Shown: in pieces, positions 44,894-53,526 of the stretch
How positions within the stretch are numbered: position 1 is the stretch's first letter
How the letters are laid out: each line of letters begins with the position of its first letter
Assembly (NCBI GenBank): GCA_016745075.1
Contig: JADGDD010000011.1
Span: 1-64,000, forward strand
Length of the DNA stretch: 64,000 nt
Source: Planctomycetota bacterium
GTDB taxonomy: Bacteria; Planctomycetota; UBA11346
Direction of reading: 5' to 3'
The notes under the pieces: generated by a model
Told to the model about the DNA's origin: nothing
What the model saw: the letters and a program-made list of their open reading frames with translations, nothing else
The model's database searches: none
Made by a program: the position numbers and the translations under genes

Positions 44894-45074
44894 CGAATAG
44901 ATCATCTATCGGAGTGTTTTCTGAGACTCCAATAACTTGCGAAACCATTTTGGAATCTACAATACGATAAATTATATCAAAATAGAAAAATAACTGCGCA
45001 CTATTATTATACAAGCAGTGTTCATTATTGTATACTATGGCATATAAGCAGAATCGGGTGTAAAGGAATGGTCT

Positions 45075-45938
45075 ATGTCTATCACCATCATGAATACGGA
45101 CTTCGAGTTCTCCGCTGAGACTCCTATAGAGGTCATACATGCACGCCATGAGATGCCGACGGTGGGTCGTCCTCAATTTGATATGCATTACCCTCTTGAG
45201 TTGGGTGTTGTGCTACAAGGGAAAATGAATCGTTGGATCGGGGACCATACGACATCTTGTCAGGCTGGAAGTGTTTGGTGTTGTGGCATGTGGGAACCTC
45301 ATGGTTTTGAGGTCGTGTCTTCTTGTGAAGTGATGGTTGCCATCGTTTGGCCGCCTTTGCTGATGACTCCCGAGATGTCTGGGAATTTTGATTGGATGGC
45401 CCCTTTTGTACTTCCACATCTAGAGCGTCCAGACCTAACTGGGGAGCGTCGTGTATCTGCCAGCGCGTTAGCACGTGAGATGCTTACTGTTAATATGCGG
45501 ATGGGTGAAGCGACAGGGGCTGTGGAGTCCATGCGGCTGCGTTTACTTTTTTTCCAAATTTTGCTTTTATTGCTTGAGGAGATGGCCCAAGGTGGGGACA
45601 TCCAGCAGAAATTTGCTCCAGAGCATGCTCGTATCGTACCTGCTTTGGAAATGGTGTTTAGAGTTCGTACGCTTATTACCAATGATGAAGCCGCTGATGC
45701 TTGCGGTCTCAGTCGTGATCGTTTTTTGCGACTCTTTAAACGACTCATGGGTGAGAGCTTCGCTACTTTTGCGCTTCTCCACCGTCTTGGCCACGCTAAG
45801 CTGGAGGTGAGCCAAGGAGAGAAGCCGCTTAAAGCAATTGCACGGGATTGGGGGTTCACTGATCAGAGCCATTTTCACCGTGTTTTCGTTAAATATTTAG
45901 GATGTACGCCAGCCGTTTATCGCCAACATTTAGATTGA
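45075..45938 (+). CDS. AraC-family regulator upstream of sulfatase
   Basis: This 287-residue regulator has an N-terminal cupin-like half (about 15-100: HYPLELGVVLQGKMNRWIG, CQAGSVWCCGMWEPHG). A C-terminal AraC domain has NDEAADACGLSRDRFLRLFKR and KAIARDWGFTDQSHFHRVFVK. AAGGA stands 8 bases before the ATG. It is co-directional with the sulfatase gene about 200-300 bp downstream and likely controls it in response to a sulfated or other glycan, by analogy with PVC sulfatase loci. Confidence 0.87.
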   Translation: MSITIMNTDFEFSAETPIEVIHARHEMPTVGRPQFDMHYPLELGVVLQGKMNRWIGDHTTSCQAGSVWCCGMWEPHGFEVVSSCEVMVAIVWPPLLMTPEMSGNFDWMAPFVLPHLERPDLTGERRVSASALAREMLTVNMRMGEATGAVESMRLRLLFFQILLLLLEEMAQGGDIQQKFAPEHARIVPALEMVFRVRTLITNDEAADACGLSRDRFLRLFKRLMGESFATFALLHRLGHAKLEVSQGEKPLKAIARDWGFTDQSHFHRVFVKYLGCTPAVYRQHLD

Positions 45939-45999
45939 ATGATAAGGAGGTGGTGGGTGTACTGTTAGACATGGTGAGTCCATATATTTCAGTGGCGTA

Positions 46000-46172
46000 T
46001 TATGATGGTGCGTAAGATACTTTTGTACAATCGACCTGTATTTTTGTAGAATGGAGTTTAATCTTGCCCTTGTATTCTTCATAAATACGCTCATCAGTAT
46101 CACTGCCAATAATGAATGGAATAGTGATGGGTTCAGATAATGAGTACTCGAAGGTTGCTCTCTGTTTTTTTC
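46000..46172 (-). pseudogene. possible gene fragment of unknown family
   Basis: An open minus-strand stretch of about 57 codons reads RATFEYSLSEPITIPFI, GSDTDERIYEEYKGKIKLH and CTKVSYAPS before a TAA at 46000. The amphipathic, protein-like sequence has no start, and stops appear beyond about 46172. It may be the tail of a deleted gene. It overlaps the signal-peptide part of the sulfatase at its far end, so chance is a real alternative. Confidence 0.25.
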
Positions 46173-47792
46173 AGCGTCATTTGCTGTTGTCTTTTCTCTT
46201 TCAATCCATTCTCAACATCATCATCATGCAAATGAAAGACAGACATGAAGCAACCAAATATCTTAATTTTTCTTGTTGACCAACTCCAATATGACTCGAC
46301 CACCAGTACTTCCCAATGTCTGATGCCTGTTTTGCAGGGATTTAAAGAACAGGCTGTTAATTTTACTCATGCCTATACTTCTTCTCCTCATTGCTGTCCA
46401 TCACGGGCGACTTTGATGACAGGAAGCTACCCTAGCAGACATAGCATTTTTAATAACGTTGATATTGATTGTGCCCATAGTCACGAAATCAACGCTGGTG
46501 TCAGAACGTTTAGTCAAGATCTTGTTACTTCAGGTTATCTCTGCTCGTATTCAGGTAAATACCATATCTCTAAAATGGAAACTCCGAAGGATCGCTGCTG
46601 GAAAGAGGTTTCCCGTTTTGACTACTATCACGAACCTTTTTGTGATAAGGCTCATTCCAAACTACTTGGCTGGGGAAACTGGAAAGATGTTGATAAAACG
46701 GATGATACACCATCTGGGCAACGTCCACCTGCTACCATACAGCGTCCTGGCTGGGGTGATATTGGGCCTTTCAAACAGGTTGCTGGGTCGGATGCCTTAG
46801 AACGTGAATTCTGGTACCAAAATGCCATAGCTCCAGGTATAGAAGAAATAGGCCGACTTGCCGAACAAACGGCACCTTGGTGTTTGTGTATCAGTGATGA
46901 CATGTCGCCCGAATCGGACGTGCCACAAGATATTTACGATCTCTACGACGTTGATACTATATCGTTGCCGGAAAATTTTTCTGATGATTTTTCTGATAAA
47001 CCTAACGTTTATCGGAGGATGCGAGAAATACGCGGACAATTATCTGAAGCAGAATATAAACAGCATATGGCTCAATACTGGTCAAACTGCACCCTTCAAG
47101 ATCGCTATTTTGAGCGTATTCTGAAAGCGTTGGATGAATCTGGCCAAGCAGATGATACTATGGTTATTTTTATGTCTGACCATGGTGAATATAATGCCGC
47201 TCACGGGCTTAGCGGTATGAACATTCCTTGTTTTAGAGAGGCCTACCATATTCCTCTTATTATCAGAATGCCGAAAAGCATGCGGACCGATTTACGAACG
47301 GTCCCACATTTTACATCCATTGCAGATGTGGCACCGACTTTAATCGAATTAGCTGGTATGACGAGCCAAGATCAAAAAACAGGCTGTTCTGTACTGCCTT
47401 TACTCAAAGGTGAGACGGTCACTAACTGGCGAGACGCGCTTTATACACAGACAGACGGAAACGATGTTCATTATATGCAGCGTGCTGTGATAACTGAAAA
47501 ATGGAGATATGTGTATAATACCTTCGATTTCGATGAATTATATGATTTGGACAACGATCCTATGGAAATGAATAATCTTATTTACCCATCGAAGCATCCA
47601 CAGCCAGCGTGGGGAAGTGTCGGGCGACAAGGAACCTCTCAGCCTTGGCCTCATCTCCCGCAGAATCTAGATGATGTGAGGAAAGAGATGATGGGACGAA
47701 TTTGGTCATTCGCAAAAAAAGAACAAGACCATATCTTCTTCAAAAGCCATGTTGCCGCCTATGGGCCAGGGACTGAATCATATCTTAGTTGA
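46140..47792 (+). pseudogene. sulfatase with in-frame TGA after its signal peptide
   Basis: From ATG 46140 the frame encodes a typical signal peptide (RRLLSVFFSVICCCLFSF) and reaches TGA 46233-46235. The same frame continues after three codons at ATG 46245 with an intact 515-residue type I sulfatase. That enzyme has MKQPNILIFLVDQ, the formylglycine motif CCPSRATLMTG (Cys50 in C-x-P-S-R), GKYHISK and MSDHGEYNAAHG. From 46245 alone it would be cytoplasmic. Read-through, sequencing error or a real mutation separating export from activity are all possible. The substrate (sulfated sugar) is unknown; an AraC regulator lies upstream. Confidence 0.8.
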
Positions 47793-47907
47793 CCTGATAA
47801 AATGAAAACGATGCTTCCTCTGATCTATAGCTGCATTTTCGTTATTTAAAATCACCCAATATTTGGGGGTGGTGTTCTACCATGATTGCTAAACTTGCAG
47901 AAACGCA

Positions 47908-47948
47908 TTCAACATAACTGACTAACTTCTTTTGTCAGTTATGTTGAA
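47908..47948. terminator. bidirectional terminator hairpin
   Basis: A perfect 15-bp inverted repeat (TTCAACATAACTGAC / GTCAGTTATGTTGAA) with an 11-bp loop lies between the convergent sulfatase and the deiodinase-like gene. T-rich sequence follows on the plus side (GTAGCTTTTTGC), and AATGCG follows on the minus side. Confidence 0.8.
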
Positions 47949-47983
47949 GTAGCTTTTTGCTTATTTTTATTTGCACAGTCTGG

Positions 47984-50197
47984 TTATTTTAGTGGTTTTA
48001 TTACATAGACATTTTCTGGATAGAGGGGTTTGGTGTTTATGTGATCATAAAAAAACGAAAAAATAACATCATCGCCTTTGTGAATATGTGTGGTGTCTTT
48101 TGGGCCAGCCGTTAACCCATCAATGGAAAAGTCAACGGCATCGTCTAAGACGAGTTGAAATGTACGGTCTTCTTCAGTACCCAAAAGAAGTTTTTTTCCA
48201 ATGTGGTATTTCTTGTTGTCTCGGCTGGGTTCTTGCGCCCCTTGAGCAATGCGCTCTTCCCAATGCTTATAGCCAACCCAGTCATGAGGATAATCCGGCT
48301 TAGGCATTATTGCCGTTATGGTTCCGGCTTGGGCATTGACTGCTGTGACCTTTGCGTTGACAAAATAGCGTTGTGCTGGGTTCAGATCATTCGAGGGGTA
48401 ACGATAAACGGTGAGCGCAATCTTGTCATTGCTCTCTCCTTTATATTTATAAACCACGCTGATAGAGTCTCCTGCCTTGATGTCCTCAATGGAATGAGAA
48501 CACTGTCGTATTTTATTACTGCGAGTTCCGACTCGTGTTCTTGCGTTAATTTCAATGTGGTGTATCTTTGCTCGTTGTGGATCTGTCATGTTATTGAGGC
48601 CTTCAACAACGAGTAGGTGGTTGGTTACATCGATAGTTTTCACAAGGCCTTCTTTGATGGTATAGCGTCCATACTCACGAAAAGAAATGTCTCCATGTGT
48701 TTTATAAAATTCCTTCAGTTCTTTGTTTTCTGCATCGTATTGCCAGTTTACAGATTCCATGAGTTTGAGAAAGCGAATGGTTCGCTTTAATTTTAGCCAA
48801 TATTTCCACAGATAGCCCTGAGCCCGAGGTACTTTTTTATGTTTGAAAACCAGTTGATTCGCATTATTCAGAAGAGCGGTACGGTTTGCCTCAGGAGCAC
48901 ATTGAGTGCCTTCCTTATCGATATAGATGTATGCTTGGGTTGGTAATAAGGATGTCTTTATGGTTCCTGCACTATTGTCTATAAGGACTGGGAAACGGTT
49001 GAAGAAAGGGAATCGCATGACGATATTATTTCTAATATGAAAAGGTGTCACGAATAAATCGTAATATGCACCAGTAGAGGAGATCATTGAGTTGACGACG
49101 ATCCCTTCAGCTCCAACAGCATCAAAGCTTTGACCGATGTAGTCTCCAACCCCTCCAATAGGGCAGAAATAATAGAATGCCACTCGTTCTTTGAATACAG
49201 GGTACAACATATTCCACTGTACCATATCGTAGTACATATCAAAGGTATCGCCCGCACCGTGTGAAAAGATGAGGACCGGACGTTTGTCTTTTTGTAATTC
49301 GGACAAGGTTGTGGTGCATTTTTCATATTCAGGTTGAGTATAAAAAAGATTAGGGATAAGTTTCTTTTTTTCATCAATCGTTTTTACGGTATAACCTTCA
49401 AATTGATGTACATAAGTCTTGAGATAGTCAGGGGTAAGAAACGCATCGCCTTGAAAAGTGTACCAATTTGGATTATAAGGGTGTTTCTCTAGGATTTTAT
49501 CGTAAGAAAAGGCCTTGAAATTGGGGACTGTTGCTCCCACAGGAAAAGGGTAAATGGGAGAAATGATTTCTCGCCAATCAAGGGAACCCCATTTGTACTT
49601 TGCATAACCAAACCTAAGGGCATAGTCGTAGCAGCTGTGTGGTTTAGGGTTTCCTGCAAGGAAAAAACGCATGGAATCAATTTCTTTTCGAGTAAATTTT
49701 TCCTGCATATATCCTTTGATGAATAGTTTTAAGATAGGATGATTTTTGCTACAGGTCTGTGGGTCGGTAGCCATGGCTTGAATTACATAGCGATAATCTT
49801 GGTCTTCTGGATGTAGACAAGCATCTGTTTTCCATTTTTCCAGCATTGCTTGAGCTTTGCCGTCTCTAAAAGATAAGTAGGCAGTAACGTATTTTTTTCC
49901 GAGTTTTGTCAGGTTATTCTTTTTGTATTGTGTGTTGATTTTAGCGGATAAGACAATTGCTGCACCTTTTTGGATATTGAGCAAATCAGGGTGCCTTTTA
50001 TACATATGCTCTTGTTCGTCAGAGAGGATCTCTATCCACTCGCGAAATGTTTTTAACTCAGATGAAAAATGACCCTGTGCGGACACAGAGTTCACCGTAA
50101 CCCAAAAAAACAACATGCATAAAAGCAGGTAACGTTTGCTGGGCTGTCTCAAGAAGAGTATTGAAAAAAAATCAGATATTTGTTTTTTTTGTTTCAT
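47984..50197 (-). CDS. secreted deiodinase-like thioredoxin-fold protein A1
   Basis: From ATG 50197 (AAGGAA 4-5 bases before it) the protein has about 737 residues, with a signal peptide ending SVSAQG. Longer in-frame starts (50386, 50419) add about 65 residues before the signal and cross a terminator, so they are rejected. Layout: helical N-domain (FTRKEIDSMRFFLAG), then a thioredoxin-like core. The core starts VLIFSHGAGDTFDMYYD where deiodinases have Cys/Sec, and ends IDNSAGTIKTSLLPTQAYIYID. Two C-terminal beta domains follow (MPKPDYPHDWVGYKHWEE). No CxxC or Sec codon is present at the active position. It is a paralogue of the genes at 58015, 60205 and 62326. Function is unknown. Confidence 0.8.
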   Translation of the reverse strand: MKQKKQISDFFSILFLRQPSKRYLLLCMLFFWVTVNSVSAQGHFSSELKTFREWIEILSDEQEHMYKRHPDLLNIQKGAAIVLSAKINTQYKKNNLTKLGKKYVTAYLSFRDGKAQAMLEKWKTDACLHPEDQDYRYVIQAMATDPQTCSKNHPILKLFIKGYMQEKFTRKEIDSMRFFLAGNPKPHSCYDYALRFGYAKYKWGSLDWREIISPIYPFPVGATVPNFKAFSYDKILEKHPYNPNWYTFQGDAFLTPDYLKTYVHQFEGYTVKTIDEKKKLIPNLFYTQPEYEKCTTTLSELQKDKRPVLIFSHGAGDTFDMYYDMVQWNMLYPVFKERVAFYYFCPIGGVGDYIGQSFDAVGAEGIVVNSMISSTGAYYDLFVTPFHIRNNIVMRFPFFNRFPVLIDNSAGTIKTSLLPTQAYIYIDKEGTQCAPEANRTALLNNANQLVFKHKKVPRAQGYLWKYWLKLKRTIRFLKLMESVNWQYDAENKELKEFYKTHGDISFREYGRYTIKEGLVKTIDVTNHLLVVEGLNNMTDPQRAKIHHIEINARTRVGTRSNKIRQCSHSIEDIKAGDSISVVYKYKGESNDKIALTVYRYPSNDLNPAQRYFVNAKVTAVNAQAGTITAIMPKPDYPHDWVGYKHWEERIAQGAQEPSRDNKKYHIGKKLLLGTEEDRTFQLVLDDAVDFSIDGLTAGPKDTTHIHKGDDVIFSFFYDHINTKPLYPENVYVIKPLK

Positions 50198-50232
50198 GGG
50201 ATTCCTTGTGTTTTTGGTATAGAATTTAAAAA

Positions 50233-50249
50233 TAAGGGGCAGGCCCTTA
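50233..50249 (-). terminator. hairpin terminator between cluster genes
   Basis: A 6-bp stem (TAAGGG / CCCTTA) with a 5-bp loop is followed on the minus strand by TTTTT. It lies after the stop at 50386 and before the start at 50197, which supports 50197 as the true start of the next gene. The stem is short. Confidence 0.5.
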
Positions 50250-50385
50250 AGAATATCCAACAAATGATATTTGGGTCGGTTTGGGTGTGGTTCTAGGGAT
50301 ATTTTCTTGGACCCCAAACCAATTGCTTTTAAATTTAGGAAAATTCTATCCCTATGGGATGACTGTGTTATTTTCAAATATTTCA

Positions 50386-53300
50386 TTACTCCTCTTTCCT
50401 TATTACTTCGTTTCTCCACTCAGCCTGTAGGCGAGAGAAATTATTCTTTACTGCTTGCTGATGCTCTTGCCGCAATTCTTCCGTATTACCAGCATAGAAA
50501 ATCTCTGCATTATCTACATAGAAACTGGTTGGTACTTCACTACGAAATTCTATTTTAGATAATGCTTGACCGTGCAGTGTTCCAACACTCTTTTCTCCAA
50601 TTTTAATTTCAATGGGTTTGCCTTTCTTGCAAATATAGCTAATCTTGACCCAATCATCGACCTCGAAAGGGGTATTTAAGTCAACCGTATTTTCATTATT
50701 CACAGTCTCTAGCCTTCGGTTAATCCATTTAAAAAACTTTTCAGTGGGAGCTAATACGTACCTATCTTCACCGACTTCGCCAAGAGTAGTCAACGTTTTT
50801 AATGCCTTGCCTTTTTCGTCGTAAGGTGTAATTCCCAATCGATATATACGTGGCATCCCTAAAACTTTCCAGTTACTGTTCGGTCCTTTTTTGATATGAA
50901 AGCTAAAATGCCCATCTTCCAAAGTTACTGGGAAAGGGTGACTGAAATTCAATTGTTTTGTCTGGTTATTGCCTCCAGCACAGTCTGCACCACACAATTT
51001 GTTCACGAGAACAGCTTGTGAATTGTTAATGCCTTTTCCTTTATATGGAACGGGAGTCCACATACTTGGATAATTAAAATAGCTGAATCCCCAGGAAAGT
51101 TGCAGCCCCAGCTCGTAGGCATTTTCATAGGATTCAAAATCATCTCGGTAAGTGATGCCTTCAGCACGATATTCGATATTAGGATAGAATGGAGATTGAT
51201 AGAATTTTAACTCGGGGTTTCGGAATTCTTGACGATATGCTTTATCAAACTCAGGGTCTAGTAATCGGTCAAGAACTGTTTTCACTCGCCAGTAATGGGT
51301 ACCATCAATATCAGCTCCATAATGGCGAAAAACAACTCTTCCCTTTGGGTCGAGAACAAATGCAGGCGTATTTCCAAATTGACCAGAAATAAATGAGACA
51401 TGGCGATTCGGGCTAGCACACTTCAGCCACCCTCGCGTATGATTCGGTAAAACTTCGCCAATAATATCATCATAAATGTCAGGAAATATACCAAAAATCA
51501 TTTCCTCTGGTTTTTTGCCCATTTCTTCCATCATGCCTTTTGTGGCCCATACAGACTCAAAGCCTGACGCAATTCTATCTTCATAGACATTTACGGTTTT
51601 CCGATGCCCACCATCAACTCCTAAGAGACCTACAAACACAATTCCTTTTTTACTATACTCTTTTGCCAATTTATATTCTTTTTGATAAACCGTCTGGTTT
51701 CTTGTGGATGTTCGTGGACGTAAGTAGTCATCTAATGATGCCAAAGCCATAGAGATGTAGATTATTTTTCCAGAATATTTTTGGGTGACATTTAGGAGTT
51801 GATCGGGTTTTCTTACATCAACCATAATTAAATCACCCAATTCCATTGGATTATCTAGAGTGATGTAGGTCTGGGATCTCTTAAAAACAGGTAAAATATT
51901 TTTTCTAGGGATATGCCCTTCAGGGAGTATTATGCGTTTTTCTCCCATCTCCTGAAAAACCATTCCTTCATTCAGTGTCTCCAATTCTTTTTTCGTGAAG
52001 GGCTTTACTGTAGTAACAGTTTTTTGCCTGCTTTTGTGTTCGATCTCTATCTTTTCAGCATCACCTTTATAAAAAAGTTCTACATCATCGACATAGAAGT
52101 GCTTCAGATGATTTACCAAGCGAAACCTAAGCTGATTAATGCTTTCAGATTCAAGGTCGCTAATTTTTTTGCCGTCAACAAATAACTCTGCCATTTTACC
52201 AGGAACACACGAAACTTTAACTTCATGCCAATTTTCGGTTAATTTGACATCACTTAACTTGTCAATGTTATAACTGCCACAAAATTTTTCCATACCCCAG
52301 TCACCTGTAGCAAAAAGAAATCCAGCAGGCTTATAAATGGGGCCGTCATCAAAACGGACACACAAGCTTCTGCGTATCTTTCTATGTCTATATTCAGGAC
52401 TGACTGGTTTTTCACTATAATCCTTGGGGACACGACGAATAAAAAACTTCAAATAGCCATCTTTCAAAGGCGCCGGAAATCTATGTCTTAAACCATAGGT
52501 GGTATAGCAGCTACCGTCAGCTAAGACATGATTTAACACGGCTGTCGATTGACCACGACCTTCTTGGTCTGCCAGCCGTGGTCGATAATCTAGGCGACTT
52601 TGCCGGGCATAGGAAAAGCCCCAGCGAGGATGGAGTTTAAAGTCATAACTATTATCATACGACTCAAAATCGTCCAGATAAACCAGTCCATCGTCACGAT
52701 GTTCTACCTTGGGTAAGATGCGTGTTTTTTCTGTGAAAAATTCTTTACGAACTTTTTGGTCGAAATCCGGATCTAATAAACGATCCAACATTAAGCTGAC
52801 TGTATAATACCCAAAGCCAATAGATTCAAGTCCCCGATAAGCAATTCTGTCATCAGGAGTAATGACGGCAACAAGTGGTCCTGGACGAAAACCATCAATT
52901 TTCGATCCAATGTGTTCGTAAAGCCGCCCTCTGCTGCGCCTCTCTTTACCCGGAATATTGAGTAGCATTGATCCAGGAATTTTATGTTTTTTGGCAAATG
53001 CCTTTGCTTCGGCACACTGCTTTCCTATGGAATCTTTTTTGTTTCCAGGTGTCCATACAGTAAAAACACTGACCTCTTTGTCTTTATACTTCTCAAATAA
53101 CCGAGTATAAGATTCCACGGCTCGTTTTAGACGATCCTTATCCTTACCATAGCATTTGTCATTTACATTGATTTCAGCTAAAACCAGAATATTTCCATCG
53201 GCGATTTCCTTTATATTGATCATATTCTCTGGATTATTGATGTTTGGCAAAATCAGCTCACCTTTAGTCTTGATGGCATAATCGATAATATCCCAATTTA

Positions 53301-53436
53301 CCGCCCCAAGATTGGGTGCTGGTTCAGATGCCAGCTTTTTTGACAGTTCTAAAATGGTTTGCTGATCGGCGGCGAAAATATTTGTAACAATCATTAAGGA
53401 ATTCGTATAGATAAGCAATAGATATAGAAACTTCAT
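50386..53436 (-). CDS. secreted double thioredoxin/LamG-like protein B1
   Basis: ATG 53436 follows GAGGG and gives a signal peptide (MKFLYLLLIYTNSLMIVTNIFA). The 1016-residue product is an internal duplication. Each half has an AhpC/TlpA-like thioredoxin fold (PLVAVITPDDRIAYRG; NTPAFVLDPKGRVVFR) and a helix LDRLLDPDFD. A beta-sandwich of LamG/concanavalin type follows. It starts at DDFESY, runs through RWGFSY and ends FYVDDVELFYKGDAE / FYVDNAEIFYAGNTE. No CxxC pair is seen. It is paralogous to 53527-56694, and its stop overlaps an in-frame ATG (TAATG). Function is unknown, and a binding or scaffold role at the cell surface is inferred. Confidence 0.8.
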   Translation of the reverse strand: MKFLYLLLIYTNSLMIVTNIFAADQQTILELSKKLASEPAPNLGAVNWDIIDYAIKTKGELILPNINNPENMINIKEIADGNILVLAEINVNDKCYGKDKDRLKRAVESYTRLFEKYKDKEVSVFTVWTPGNKKDSIGKQCAEAKAFAKKHKIPGSMLLNIPGKERRSRGRLYEHIGSKIDGFRPGPLVAVITPDDRIAYRGLESIGFGYYTVSLMLDRLLDPDFDQKVRKEFFTEKTRILPKVEHRDDGLVYLDDFESYDNSYDFKLHPRWGFSYARQSRLDYRPRLADQEGRGQSTAVLNHVLADGSCYTTYGLRHRFPAPLKDGYLKFFIRRVPKDYSEKPVSPEYRHRKIRRSLCVRFDDGPIYKPAGFLFATGDWGMEKFCGSYNIDKLSDVKLTENWHEVKVSCVPGKMAELFVDGKKISDLESESINQLRFRLVNHLKHFYVDDVELFYKGDAEKIEIEHKSRQKTVTTVKPFTKKELETLNEGMVFQEMGEKRIILPEGHIPRKNILPVFKRSQTYITLDNPMELGDLIMVDVRKPDQLLNVTQKYSGKIIYISMALASLDDYLRPRTSTRNQTVYQKEYKLAKEYSKKGIVFVGLLGVDGGHRKTVNVYEDRIASGFESVWATKGMMEEMGKKPEEMIFGIFPDIYDDIIGEVLPNHTRGWLKCASPNRHVSFISGQFGNTPAFVLDPKGRVVFRHYGADIDGTHYWRVKTVLDRLLDPEFDKAYRQEFRNPELKFYQSPFYPNIEYRAEGITYRDDFESYENAYELGLQLSWGFSYFNYPSMWTPVPYKGKGINNSQAVLVNKLCGADCAGGNNQTKQLNFSHPFPVTLEDGHFSFHIKKGPNSNWKVLGMPRIYRLGITPYDEKGKALKTLTTLGEVGEDRYVLAPTEKFFKWINRRLETVNNENTVDLNTPFEVDDWVKISYICKKGKPIEIKIGEKSVGTLHGQALSKIEFRSEVPTSFYVDNAEIFYAGNTEELRQEHQQAVKNNFSRLQAEWRNEVIRKEE

Positions 53437-53526
53437 GACACCCTCTTTATTTTTAAAATAATACATTTATAAATTCAATAGAGGGAATTCGCGCAGTCTG
53501 GCCACAGAAAAATTCCCAAGATATTC

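Noticed and set aside
44781..45188. 135-codon minus-strand frame
   Set aside because: Its second half overlaps the recognisable DinB frame and its first half overlaps the AraC gene on the other strand. No family-like sequence was seen, so it is a shadow.
47984..50419. Start of A1 at 50419 or 50386
   Set aside because: The export signal would be internal, and a terminator-like hairpin intervenes. The ATG at 50197 has its own ribosome binding site directly before the signal peptide.
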